DNA of 64,000 bases from Alisma plantago-aquatica (taxonomy: Eukaryota; Streptophyta; Magnoliopsida; Alismatales; Alismataceae). This document shows, piece by piece, positions 1 through 13,117 of this stretch (position 1 is the first letter of the stretch; each line of letters begins with the position of its first letter). A program made the position numbers and the translations under genes. Location: NCBI GenBank assembly GCA_963693085.1, contig OY856411.1, forward strand, positions 1,350,417,550 through 1,350,481,549, read 5' to 3'. A model generated the notes under the pieces. The model did not search any database. It was not told where the DNA came from and saw nothing but the letters and a program-made list of their open reading frames with translations.

Positions 1-29
1 TGAGTGTGTCGAAGAAGGTGCTGGGAAAG

Positions 30-3000
30 TGTTACACCCACATCCCACGATTACCACTAATCATGAGATTAGGACATAAGTTTGAGGATTATACTTAATA
101 CAAAGTTCACTCCCAACCTTTTCTTTTTCCTTTATCTCAAACTCTTTTTCTTTTCTTTTCACATTCAATCACATAAACAAATTTTACAAGGGAATTAAAC
201 CTTCATTACTCAAATATGATCTCAACATTAATGATACACATCCATACATTTATTTTGTTCCTCACACTTCCATGTATATACAACATGCTAACCAGATATA
301 TACTCTATCATTAAGGAAACAAAGATACAAATCATCATTTAGAATTATCTCTCAATTCTATACAAGGACCTAGAGTGATAGGGACCAAATGAACTTAACT
401 AATCTCATACTTAACTCCTATGGCAGATCTATGTTGATGCAATGACATCTTTAGTCCACAAGTTATCCCTAAAAATTGTGAGTAGAGGGGTGAGTCTACT
501 CACTCAGTGAATTAGTACTTCAAAGAAATAGTCTAAGGCACTTATATAATTATAGATATACCTTTGAGAAACCATTATCAATTATAACAATAGTAAGCTT
601 TAAAGAGACTGATCATTCACATACATAAATATGGCAGAATACTGTAGACATCTACAAGAGTGAATAAATATATGAACATGCTTTATTGATCATAAAGAAA
701 ACTAATAATCCAGAAGCATACAAAGCATAATTGAATAACTACACACACTTGGTTAACCTCTCATTCATCTTATTATGCATCAGTAGTAATATACAAATAT
801 CTAAATATTTTTCTCATTATTCTCTATGTAATCTTTCATTAACTTTGACTTGACCTAGACTACTGAACTGACTACTACTATGTCGGCCAACTAAACATAA
901 CCAACTAATATGACTACTGTACTCTTTGAACTCAATTAACAATTCTTTTTACTTTGCCCCTGAACTCGCTTGGATTGTACCATCCAAGCAAAAGCCACTA
1001 CTGCGTGACTTACCATACAAGTCTTAAGGTATACCTGGGACCTTAAGACTACTACTAACTACCTCGGTATGCAACAAGGTTGCCCGTATGGCCTAACGGT
1101 GGCTAAACAACATCCGTAAACTATGGCCCCTTATCCTGGGTACTCAGGAGGGGTTCCTCTAGGCAAAAAAGCCTCAACTCTACGTAATGCGGTTCCACAA
1201 GGGTTGACGCAAAATGGAGTAACTTCCAAAAGAAGTAGGTCTACAAGGGCTGTATACTTCAACTAGTGGGTATCACTGGATCTCCAGTTATTATTGGATA
1301 CCACTACTACTGAAATAGTACCACCAGGATCTTTGCTTATTATTGGGTACTATGCTGCTCAACTGAAGTACCACTGATATCCGATCAGTTGATGTTAGAT
1401 ACTTAATTTTGAGCTATTTCTTCCTATATATGATAGTCCATAGCCTGTTTCACCCATCCCGGTACAGACCCCCAGGGAGGGTTCTACGGTGTTCAGGGCA
1501 TCTACTATTACTTTTGTAGTTTTATTGACTACTTGAGATATTGGATTGAATTCACTGATAATACTTAGTTGAATGCACAACATATTGGTTACCCTTATCT
1601 TAGGGTTTCTCATTTCTTATATGATTAACATACTGATTACCCTTCTCTCAGGGTTTCTCATTTCTCATGCACATAGAAGAATTCTCAAATGTTCAAACAA
1701 ATATCATGTCTAATGATATAAACATTTACATTCAACATTTCTTGTATTCATGCATGACATCAACGACATCCCTATCTAGGGAAATGTCTTTTTTATTTTC
1801 TTAAATTACCATAAAAACTTATGCATTTCATGTCAATTAACTCAGCTAGAGATTTTTGTGTCACAGATCAAAATGTATATCCATATAAAATGATATTCTG
1901 CTAGAAATTCAAATTATCACATAACTCATTTCAACTAGTCATGCATATGAAACCCTGGTATGAATTTAACTAGGGTTTCCAAGATATTAATTAAAATATC
2001 AAGCATCAAGAATAACCTTAAATAAATGAATTTATAACAATAAAAGAATCACATCAGTTGAATTCATGAATCTATTCACAAACTTCCACCTTTTCATTCA
2101 TTTAGGGTTTCACCCTCTATACTGATATATCAAGAAAACATTGATATCATCAAATGAAATTCAAAATCTTATCTGACATATATGTACTATTCATTCAGAT
2201 AAAACAATCACTTGTAACCAAGGAGATTCAACTAGACAAACCTCTTTATTCAATTTTACAACAATTTTAGTCATAGCCAAAACCCCTGAATTTTGCTATT
2301 TTCATATAAACCCTGCACTTACTTTAGGAATTCTCATTATATAATTTGTATGCATTTCCAGTATGATTTATCATCTGGAATCCATCACAATAGAGAAATA
2401 ATCTTATTTCATATCATCTTGCAAAAGCTAGGTCAAAAGGGAAATTTAGGGTTTGTAGTCACATAGAAAACAAGTAAAGATTATTGATCATTTAACTCAT
2501 TTTCATGCAATATACTGTTTAAAGGAAGTACTCACTTACCCTAAGGTGTGAAAACACCTTAAAAATGCAGCTCATCTCTGAAAATCTTGAACTCATATCA
2601 AAACCCGAGTAAATCACCAGATTCTTCTTCCTTTCAACTTGGAAACCCTAGAAATGAGGGATTATGAAGAAAGAGTGAGAAAAGGGGAAGATTTGATACC
2701 ATTTCGAATCAAATCAAAGGAGGAATGGAATCTTGACATGCGAGAGAAGATTCACCATTTAAGTCTATGCAAAGAAGCTAGACTTACTTGATTTCATCAT
2801 ATCTTGGATAGAGAAACCCTAGATCAGCAATTCCACCACTTTCTTCTCTCAAACCCTAACTTTCCCTCTCTCTCTAGGATTTCATTTCTCTAGAATGGAT
2901 CACAAAATATGAGATCTACTTTGGTTCTAGATTTCTCATATAGAGCAATGTAGGTGCTTGAGTAATTTACACATTAACCCCTCACTATACTTTTTCTTAT

Positions 3001-3599
3001 TTCAACAGATTTTTCAATTATAAAAAAGTTATTGTAATTAGTTTATTTCAAGGTAAAACATCCTCCAAAAATTATGAAAATTTATCATGATGTCTAAAAT
3101 ATAATTTCATAGAACCAATATAAATTTCAGATCATTCAAAGTTACCAACAAATAATTAAAAATCAAACACTACACTGTTGAATAGCACTCTGTCAGCATT
3201 TCAGTCGAAGTATAGTTTGACAAGAACCACATTCAAAGAACATCCAAATATTCTGAATTTTTTTCTAAAATATGAATGATTAAGTTATCCATATCATATA
3301 AAAAATCCAATTAAATAAAAAATTCTTAGAAAATATGAAAAATCATTTAACACACTGCTATCCTGATCAAATTCCATATTAATGTACTATCAAAACCCTA
3401 ATGTTTGCCGATTAGGGTTTATATTTGTCAAACCCTAATTCTTCAAACTAAAATCATAATTAGAGTTTCTTCTTAGGTTTGAAACATCAAAATTGAGCTA
3501 CTATCATTAATCAAGTCTAAACAATGTTCAATCTAATCAAGCATGTAATCATTCAGGTAAACTCTAGTTTACCAATTAAGCACAAATGTGGTCATTACA
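30..3599 (-). repeat. Left LTR (3' LTR of the minus-strand element)
   Basis: This 3570-bp repeat aligns along its whole length with 6819-10371, with scattered substitutions and a few small indels, so the insertion is not recent. It contains a degenerate tandem pair around 1265-1360, a ~45-bp duplicated block around 1577-1668, and many AAACCCTAA/TTAGGGTTT motifs. Its short ORFs (for example 1395-1613 on the minus strand) recur in the other LTR only because LTRs are identical when inserted. I regard them as non-coding. Confidence 0.9.
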
Positions 3600-3626
3600 A
3601 TTCTCACCCTCTCAAAAGTTTCATCC
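3600..3626 (-). other. Polypurine tract next to the 3' LTR
   Basis: On the minus strand the bases next to the LTR read GAGAGGGTGAGAAT, a purine-rich tract in the position where plus-strand DNA synthesis starts in LTR elements. Just before it comes CGGGGATGAAACTTTTGAG, which resembles the sequence around the pol stop of plant chromoviruses. This supports the minus orientation. Confidence 0.7.
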
Positions 3627-6600
3627 CCGAAACATAAATATGCAAACAAAGTATATTCAAAGTTTCTTTTAAACTTCTGAAATCTTATGTATCACTATAC
3701 TCTTGTACTTCATATTTGAATGTTATTTTCAATATTGAGTCATTTGTTTCTCTTTGAATCACGACATATTATAAGCCAAACCTCTCAATGAAAGCCAAAG
3801 ATTTTTTTTGGGTCACAATCAATTATGGGAAAGAGATAGATAAACAACTATTTTTTATGCCATACCCTGTTGAGATGTTACCTTGGTACTGGTAATCTGA
3901 TCCCACTATCTTAATTCATACACATCAATATGTACTTATTTTTCTACATCACATCAGAGTTACTGAAGACAATTCACCTTTCTATTTTGAATGTCACTAT
4001 TTTGTCACTCTAATAGAAAAGTACTCATGAACTGCAAGACTAGAAGTAACAAAAATTGTATAAAACTGAGTTAAACTACTGATATGAATGATTGAAACCA
4101 TAAAACACATTACAATTTAGTATATTGCTCGCACATGTACAATTAAAGTCATATGTAAAACAAATTTCCATCTATTGAAATGACTTCAACAAACTATACT
4201 TCTTTAAAACAAATTCACATACTACTGATAGCCATTTTTTCCCTCTGATTTCTCTTCTTATGCATTACAACTTCTTCTTACTTATGTTTCTCATTCTGAT
4301 CATCTAGAATAAACATCCCTAACATTGAAACATTCTAAAGAATAGATTATTCATCATTCTTGCTATGACTGTAAGAATTTATTTTAGATTACACTTTGCT
4401 CATGTTTCACTTCTCCTTTTATTCAAATCACACTTCTTATCTTTCAAATCTATTTCTTATCCTTCATTCATATTCATTTCCATATTGTTTATCTATCTTT
4501 CACATTTGCAACATTTAAACCCGTGAATACTATAACTGTTATTTTCTTCTCATATTGAGATCTCAAGATTTTATTTTATAGAGATGTTCATGCTCAAGGT
4601 CAAATCACTGTTCACATCCCTTTAACTGTAACACCCTAAACTATCTAGGGTTTGGTCCTTATAAAAAAGACATGATGTTATTGTGACATGATTTTACTCT
4701 CTTATTTTGATATGCAAACCTTAGTTCTCTTAAGGTTTACTAAAGTCTTCCTTGTCTTTACCACTTGAATTTTCTTTATCTTACTTGACCATTTTGATAG
4801 GTTACTTTCTTGATCCACCCTACTAGGGTTTCATCATCATATTATGTGTCATTAGTATATTTAGTAGATGTGTCTCTCATGACAGTTGTGTATCATTTAT
4901 GATTTATTTACTTATCACTTCATCCCATGTTACACTCACTAAGTAGGATACAAAAGAGAAGCTGATTTTGAGACAGAGAATTATAATCTTAGTGTATCCA
5001 CATAACACGATTCTCATATTAGTCATCATCAAGGAGACTAGACTATTTCACATTTCCTCACATCTCACAATCTCTCTCTTTTATCATCTATATTACTCCC
5101 TCATGTTTCAACCCCTTCTTTATTTTCTATCATTGACTACATGTTTTCTAATCTTCCCTATGCCATTATTTACTTTTACTTATCTCTTATGATCATGGTT
5201 CTCACTCTTGTGTATGATTCCATATTCCATGCCATATAAACATTCTTATCACCCTTTTACTTTTATCTAGTTGAAATTCTAATTCAACATCCTCCCTACT
5301 AGCTTCATCTTATGCATAATACATTACATGTCCTTCATTTCGAATCAAACGTCTCATGCATGGGTCAACTATAGCTTCCTTTACAACCAAGCTTTTATGT
5401 TTTGAATACAATTTACCTTTATATGAGTTGTTCATTTATTTAGCTGCACCTTTGTCCTTCTTTTAAGATCTAATTCCATTTCATCACTAGAACCTATTGA
5501 ACACACTTGATGTCAACTATGTTGCTACTAAATAGAGACATTGAATCAAAATCTAGTAAGGATGACTACTTTAAACTTTATGATAAAAGTACACATTCCA
5601 TGCTCATCGTTATATCATGTAACCCTTATTTCTAAATCAAACTCATCATTTCCATCACTTACTTTTTTTGTTTCATCTTAGTTTCTTATCCTAGTCTTAT
5701 AATTTACATGTTTATCTAGTTCTTTTCACTTCCATTTTTCTGAACTTCACTTCTATGTACTTATTGCATACTTAACTCTTTTCTCCTATTTTCCTTTTGT
5801 TGTAGAGTACATAAGTACATTTTACTCGATTATATGATCCATTCATTCTAATTGATTCTTTTTATCTTGGCTTTCCATGTAGTTTTCTCATATCTTTCCT
5901 TGATTTTAGATGCGATAAATGCCACAATTAGTTATATAGTTCAGTTCTCTTTATCCATCTTTTCTTCTTCATTTTGTATGTTACATACTAATGTATGTCT
6001 TGTATCTATAGCCCTCTTCCTTCATTCCCAACTTAGGGTTTCTTATCTGAGGCCGCAAAGTTGGATTCTCAGATATTAATTCCAATTGATTCTTAACTAT
6101 TCTAATCTTTCCCTTGTATTTCAACATCTTAGTGTATGTACATTCTCACTATGATGTGGGTCTGATTTATTGAGAGTCTACTCTTATTATATTATTAATA
6201 TGAGTCATCAGATCCCAGTAACGCATCCTGCCAGCCGGACTAGGCTGAACCTACAGTCCTGAAGCCAAGAGCTACTCAGGATTAACTGACTTCTATATAT
6301 CTCAAACATATATAAAGAATATCCACTCAGGGTAAATTTATTTAAAGATAACTTCTGGTCTAATTGATATAAATTATGTAAACAATAATTGAATTAACTT
6401 CATAGCGTACAAGAATCTTAAAGGGTCACATATATTTCTAGGAACCGAATATTTGAATTCAAATATATAAGAGCATTTCCATTGATATCCAATCAAAGAA
6501 ACAATATAAAACAAGAGTTACCTCACATTCTATTCTTATGCTCAATTCATTCATTTCTTTCTGGTCTTCTAACCCTAATATTTCTAGGGTTTCTCTCTAG

Positions 6601-6799
6601 ACCATTCTTCCTCTACATACCTGGCCAGGGCATCCAGAGAAGAATAGATAGAGTAGCTTGATACTGGTCAACCTAAGTAATCAGATACTGGGCTAGGGTA
6701 TCTAAATACTCAGACCTCCCAGAGCTATAGACACATCACCTCCTAAATGCCACACTTATAACTCTGACTTTCTATCCTAATGGACCCTAACAACTCAGC
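3627..6799 (-). other. Non-coding interior of the LARD-like element
   Basis: About 3.2 kb of AT-rich sequence. I saw no gag zinc knuckle, protease, RT, RNase H or integrase motif on either strand. The only ORFs are short, low-complexity stretches (for example 4968-5192 and 5852-6079, rich in Leu, Ile, Phe and Tyr). At about 4626 the text TGTAACACCCTAAACTATC resembles an LTR edge and may mark an older nested fragment. TTAGGGTTT-type motifs are also present (for example around 6590). Confidence 0.6.
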
Positions 6800-6818
6800 C
6801 TAAGCTCTTATACCAAGT
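6800..6818 (-). other. Primer-binding site, tRNA-iMet type
   Basis: Read on the minus strand, right after the LTR end, the sequence is ACTTGGTATAAGAGCTTAG. The usual plant initiator-Met primer site is TGGTATCAGAGC; here one base differs within that stretch. Its position at the inner edge of the right LTR makes that LTR the 5' LTR of a minus-strand element. Confidence 0.8.
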
Positions 6819-9800
6819 TGTTACACCCACATCCCACAATCACCACTAATCATGAGATTAGGACATAATTTTGAGATTATACTTAATACAAAGTTCACTC
6901 CCAACATTTTCTTTTTCCTTTATCTCAAATTCTTTTTTTTCTTTTCACATTCAATCACATAAACAAACTTTACAAGGGAATTAAACCTTCATTACTCAAA
7001 TATGATCTCAACATTAATGATACACATGCAGACATTCATTTTGTTCCTCACACTTCCATGTATATACAACATTCTAACCAGTTATATACTCTATCATTAA
7101 GGAAACAAAGATACAAATCATCATTTAGAATTCTCTCTCAACTCTATACAAGGACCTAGAGTGACAGGGACTGACTGAACTTGACTAATCTCATACTTAA
7201 CCCCTATGGCATATCTATGCTGATGCAATGACATCTTTAGTCCACGAGTTATCCCTAAAAATTGTGAATAGAGGGGTGAGCCTACTTGCTCAGTGAATGA
7301 GTACTTCAAAGGAACAGTCTAAAGCACTTATATAATCACAGATATACCTTTGAAAAACCATTATCAATTATAACAATAGTAAGATTTAAAGATACTGATC
7401 ATTCACATACTTAAATATGGCATAATACTCTAGACATCTACAAAAGTGAATCAATATATGAACATGCTTTATTGTTCATAAAGAAAACTAATAATCTAGA
7501 AATATACAAAGAATAATTGAATAATTACACACACTTGGTAAACCTCTTATTCATCTTATTATGCATCAGTAGTAATATACAAATATCTAAATATTTTTCT
7601 CATTATTATATTTGTAATCTTTCATTAACTTTGGCTTGACCTAGACTACTGAACTGACTACTACTATGTTGATCAACTAAACATAACCGATTGATATGAC
7701 TACTGTACTCTTTGAACTCAATTAACTTTTCTTTTTTACTTTGACCCTGAACTCTCTTGGATTGTACCATCCAGGCACAAGCCACTACTATGTGACTTAC
7801 CGTACAAGTCTTAAGGTAAACGCGGGACCTCAAGACTAATATTAACTACCTCGGTCTGTAGGGAGGTTTCCACATCTGGCCTAACGACGGCTAAACAACG
7901 TCCCTAAACTATGGCCCATTGTCCTGGGTACTCAAGAGGGGTTCTTCTAGGATAAAAAGCCTCAACTCTACGTAATGCAGTTCCACTAGGGCTAACATGC
8001 AAAATGGAGTAACTGCCATAAGAAGTAGGTCCACAAGGGCTGTATACTTCAACTGGTGGGTATCGCTGGATCTCCAGTTATTATTAGATACCCCTACTAC
8101 TGAAATAGTACCACCAAGATCTCTAGTTATTGTAGGGTACTATGCTGCTCAACTGAAGTACCACCGATATATACTCATTTTTGGGCTACTTCTTCCTATA
8201 TCTGATAGTCCATAGCCTATTTCACCCATCCCGGTATAGACCTCTAGGGAGGGTTCTACGGTGTTCAGGGCATCTACTATTACTACTGTAGTTTTACTGA
8301 CTACTTGAGCTATTGGACCGAATTCATTGATAATACTTAGTTGAATACATAACATATTGGTTACCCTTATCTTAGGGTTTCTCATTTTTTAGATGCTTAA
8401 CATAATGATTACCCTTCTCTTAGGGTTTCTCATTTCTCATGCACATAGAAGAATTCTCATATGTTCAAATAGATATCATGTCTAATGATATAAACATTTA
8501 CATTCAACATTTCTCATATTCATGCATGACATCAATGACATCCCTATCTAGGGAAATGTCTTTTTTATTTTCTTAAATTACCATAAAAACTTATGCATTT
8601 CTTGTCAATTAACTCAGCTAGAGATTTTTGCGTCACGAATCAAAATGTGTATCCATATAAAATGATATTCAACTAGAAACTCAAATTATCACATAACTCA
8701 GTTCAATCAGTCATGCATATGAAAACCCGATATGAATTTAACTAGGGTTTCCAAGATATTCATTAAAATATAATGCATTAAGAATAACCTTAAATAAATG
8801 AATTTATAACAATAAAAGAATCACATCAGTTGAATTCATGAATCTATTTGCAAACTTCCACCTTTTCATTCGTTTAGGGTTTCACCCTCGTTACTGATAT
8901 ATCAAGCAAACATTGATATCATCAAATGAAATACAAGATCTTATCTGACATATATGTACTACTCATTCAGATAAAACAATCTCTTGTAACCAAGGATTTT
9001 CAACTAGACAAACCTCTTTATTCAATTATACAACAATTTTAGTCATAGCTGAAAACCCTTGATTTTGCTACTTTCATATAAATTCTACAATTCCTTTAGG
9101 AATTATCATTTAGATCATTTGTATGCATTTCTAGTATGATTTATCAACTAGAATCCATCACAACATAGAAATAATCTTATTTCTTATCATCTTGCAAAAG
9201 CTAGATCAAAAGGGCAGTTTAGGGTTTGTAGTCGCATACAAAACAAGTAAAGATTATTGATCATTTAACTCATTTTTGTACAATCTACTGTTTAAAGGAA
9301 GTACCCACTCACCCTAAGGTGTTAAAACACCTTAAAAATATAGCTCATCTCTAAAAATCTCAAACTCATATAAAACCCTAGCAAATCACCAGATTCTTCT
9401 TCCTTTCAACCCAGAAACCCTAGAAATGGGGGATTATGAGGAAAGAGTGAGAAAAGGGGAAGATTTGATACCATTTTGAATCAAATCAGAAGAGGGATGT
9501 AATATTGACATGTGAGAGAAGATTCACCATGAAAGGCTATGCAAAGAAACTAAACTTACTTGATTTCATGATATGTCAGATAGAGAAACCCTAGATAAGC
9601 AATTCCACCACTTTCTTCTCTCAAACCCTAACTCTCCCTCTCTCTCTAGGATTTTGTTTCTCTAGAATGGATTAAGAAATATGAGATCTACTTGGGTGAT
9701 AGCTTTCTCATATAGAGAAATTTATGTGCTTGGGTAATTTACACATTAACCCCTCACTATACTTTTTCTTATTTCAACATATTTTTTAGTTATAAAAAAG

Positions 9801-10371
9801 TTACTGTAATTAGTTTATTCAGATGTCAAACATCATCAAACGTTTATGAAAATTTAGAATGCTCTCTGAAATGTAATTTCACAGCACCATTATAAATTTT
9901 AGATAATTCAGAGTTACCAACAAATAATTAAAAATCAAACACTACACTAGTGAACAACACTCTGTCAACATTTTGATAGAAGTATAGTTTGACTGAGAAC
10001 CACATTCAAAGAACACCCAAATATTCTAAAAGTTTTCTCCAATATGAATGATTAAGTTATCCATATCATATCTGAAATTCAATTAAATAAAAACTTTGTA
10101 GAAAATATGAAAAATTATTTACCACACCGCTATCATGATCGAATTCCATATTCATGTACTATCAAAACCCTACTTTTTTCCGATTAGGGTTTACATTTCT
10201 CAAACCCTAATTCTTCAAACTAAAATCATAATTAAAGTTTCTTCTTAGGTTTGAAACATCACAATTGATCTACTATCATTAATCAAGTCTAAATGATGTT
10301 CAATCTAATCAAGCATGTAATCATTCAGGTAAACCTTAGTTTACCAATTAAGCACAAATGTGGTCATTACA
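6819..10371 (-). repeat. Right LTR (5' LTR of the minus-strand element)
   Basis: This 3553-bp partner of the left LTR has the same termini. It would carry the promoter for minus-strand transcription, but I cannot place a TATA box or start site with confidence. Internal features mirror the left copy: a tandem pair at about 8055-8155, a duplicated TTAGGGTTTCTCATT block at about 8350-8440, and scattered telo-box-like motifs. Confidence 0.9.
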
Positions 10372-10870
10372 GAAAGGGAGGTCACGACACCACTCTACGT
10401 CATCAATACTCACCCCTGACCTCATGCCCCCACTCCCAGCCATAGAGCAATGCCCCGGCGGTGCCTGCTAGAGCTTCATATCTCTCGCAATGCCCCGGCG
10501 ATGCCTTCTAGAGCTTCATATCTCTCGCAATGCCCATCCATCTGAAGTTGTGGCGAGTTCATGCAGGGAGAGCCGCCGCACAAGGATGTGCTTGTGGAAA
10601 GGGAGAATGAGCTGAAGGCTCGAATCACCTTGTCCTAGACCTTCATCCGCAAGGGGTGAGGGGCATCATCAGGCATCTATCAATCATAGGGAGATGTCGC
10701 TTGAGTGTCCGATGGCGATGAGAAGCTGGTGGATCTGAGTGGGAACCTCCAGCCAACACTGCTGGGTGACTCAGAGCCATGATAGGAGGGCACTAACCCT
10801 AGGCATGCTATAGGATCGAGATCTGATGGCCCCAGGTGCCACATAAATCCTGGGTAATGCCCCTCCTTAT
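10372..10870. other. Unassigned GC-richer segment with a 40-bp tandem repeat
   Basis: This segment is visibly richer in G and C than its surroundings and continues the DNA interrupted by the LARD-like insertion (bases 1-24 are the other side). A 40-bp unit starting GCAATGCCCCGGCG begins at 10447 and again at 10487, and a partial third copy begins at 10527. All frames are closed by stops, although 1-29 joined to this flank would stay open for a short way. It may be a remnant of a gene or of another element; I do not recognise it. Confidence 0.4.
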
Positions 10871-12739
10871 TTCTCTAAAGTTCACATGCAAATGTTTCAA
10901 AAAATGATATCTCTTGCATCCCTTGTCTATTTGCATCATATAATATATGAATTTTAATCCTCTCAATGAGATCTACCCAATGGAACAAGTTTCAGAACCT
11001 AATTAGACTTGTTTTACTTATCATACCCTAAAAAGCATGTCTTTATGCACTTTTTGAAGGTTTAATGATGAACTGTACTCTCATCTACTATTGTTACTTC
11101 AAATATACCTTTTAAACTTCAAAAAGAAATAACTTTTATCTACCTTTTGCCTTGAATTCCAAAGTTAACCATTTTTATGTGCTTTTTACTCTTTTAACCT
11201 AAAGGTGGCCCTTTTGGCTTATGTATGATATTACTTGCCTAATATTGGCACATTTACATATCTAAATCATCAAGTGATCATCCAACTTCTAAATCAATAA
11301 ACTTTGGTTGTCCTGAAGCTAAGAAATCTACTTTGAGCATGCTTAGCTTTACTAATGGCGTTATGTTGCGTAATATTCCTTATGATGTGGCTTGCTTAAC
11401 TTTGAGTAACTATATCTTAAACCTTGTACAAAACTTGACCAATAATGATTTGAACAATATTTATGGCCTCAAATTAGTAATCTTGTGACTCTATGTAACA
11501 TAGTTTCCATGCATTTATGTTACTTGCCATGCTCACCTCTTAAAGTCTCAAGACATACTTTTGTACAATGTTGACCTACTATAATGTGTTATGATCTTGC
11601 CTGCCAAACCATGATGATAACCTAATGCTATGCTCCCTAATTCCAAATCAGAGGTGATATGACCCTTGTATCTAATATAATGTGCATGTTTTGCCTATAC
11701 CTAGGACTTAAAATTGATTCTTATGCTATGCTGAATCATTACATGCCTGCTTGGAACTTTGGAAATGATGTTTGATCTAATTGAAACCTAGGTCTAAGGG
11801 AATATTCAAATGAATCCTATGATGTTTAGATTATTAAAACCCTTGTGATATAAGACTCTATCTTGTATCTTACATCTTAGGTCCCCTATGGAGTGGACCT
11901 ACTCTAGAATCCACTCATGAATCATAAATTATACTCTATTCACAAGGTACGTACTAATCATAGGGAACAAGTATCTCAAACAAGTAACTAACTAGCCAAT
12001 CATTCATATGAGCATACTTACAAACAAGCCAATGACATTGTTTTTATGTACGAGTCTTGTGTGTAGTAAGGTAGATTCAGACACTAATACTTAGATATTC
12101 ATATTATTATGTATACAACTATATTTAACCATATAGATAACTACAATATGGAAAAATAACATATCTTTCTTAAGATAAAGTCTCCTAATAGGTTCCAAAA
12201 TATTTCTAATTTAACATATCTTTGGTTGACTTTGTTAATATGGCTGGAAGAAATCAATGACAATGGATATATTTGAGATCATTTATGAATATGAATTTGT
12301 GTAGTAGCTTATATTTCATAGTCTTTTCTATTCTACTTTCAATACAAACAACTTTTTTAAGATGTGGGTGTTTTTTAGTGATAAATAATATAAATCATTG
12401 TTTTTATATGGTCTTGATTATATGGTGTTTATAAAAAGATGTCTTCAGAGACGTGATGGGTACAAATACCTAGTAATATGTCTGAGGGTATTGAATAACA
12501 GATATGCATATAACAGATATCATGTAGTGTACTCAAAACTAAAACCCAATGGTTAAACTCTGTATGAGGCATACACATTTCCATAATGAAACATATCTTG
12601 ATAGATTGTAACTATATCCAAGATGAACACATCTTAGTAGGCTATATTTTACATTGCCATTGGTCTAGGTGATAGCCATTTTTGGTAATCTTGTGCTCAA
12701 ATCAATATTGCTAAATGAATCATTGGTCGGGTCTTAGGT
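10871..12739. other. Intergenic DNA, no gene recognised
   Basis: About 1.9 kb of AT-rich sequence with stops in every frame. I found no protein motif, no RNA gene and no clear repeat partner elsewhere in the window. It may be old LTR or other element debris. Confidence 0.4.
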
Positions 12740-13117
12740 CCGAATAATGTCGAAAAGTTGTCATATACTCGAACAATGTAACAAATCTAGGTTTTGGGTT
12801 AGTATGTATAATAAAAGACAAGATAATCAAAGAAAATATAAAGATACATATATTGTAATAAATTCAATCAAATATATCATATACACAAATTTATCTTATG
12901 AAATATGAATATTTTGTGTACACACATATATGTATATATATATATATAATATGGATGCATAGATGTTATAGTATGTAATAGATATGAGTACATAGATTCT
13001 TTAATATGTGTTTACCTTGAGGAAGGCACAACTTGTACAAAATTAAGAATAAGAGTTTTTGGACCAACCCACACGTATAAGTTATATGGGTCCTTTTTGG
13101 TTGGGTTATATGGGAAT
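12740..13117. repeat. Diverged repeat shared with 47500-47891
   Basis: The order of recognisable blocks (ATCAAATATATC, ATGAAATATG, a CATATATGTATATAT tract, a GGAT-CATAGA block, a GTAATA-ATATGA block, TGTTTACCTTG, then TTATATGGGAATGGACATG) matches the sequence at 47500-47891 in the same orientation, with many substitutions and microsatellite differences. It probably belongs to the LTRs of the copia element that follows, but it could be flanking repeat debris. Confidence 0.55.

Larger units (their letters stand above)
30..10371 (-). mobile_element. LARD-like Ty3/gypsy LTR retrotransposon, complete, no coding capacity
   Basis: Two long direct repeats (30-3599 and 6819-10371) both begin TGTTACACCC and end GGTCATTACA on the plus strand. 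The 5 bases on each outer side are identical (GAAAG at 25-29 and 10372-10376), so this is one intact insertion of 10.3 kb. It is transcribed on the minus strand: a tRNA-iMet-type primer site lies next to the right LTR and a purine tract lies next to the left LTR. The 3.2-kb interior has no ORF longer than about 75 codons and no gag or pol motif, which fits a large retrotransposon derivative moved by a partner's enzymes. The bases just inside the left LTR read, on the minus strand, like the region after the integrase stop in Tekay/Del chromoviruses, so that lineage is the likely parent (inference). Confidence 0.9.

Noticed and set aside
1395..1613. Minus-strand ORF with a near-identical partner at 8149-8385
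   Set aside because: The similarity is explained by the two LTRs being copies of one sequence. No known protein is recognised and the ORFs cross LTR repeat blocks.
10560..10860. GC-richer stretch considered as an exon of a host gene
   Set aside because: Stops in each frame, no splice-site pattern I can defend and no protein family resemblance. It is kept only as unassigned sequence.
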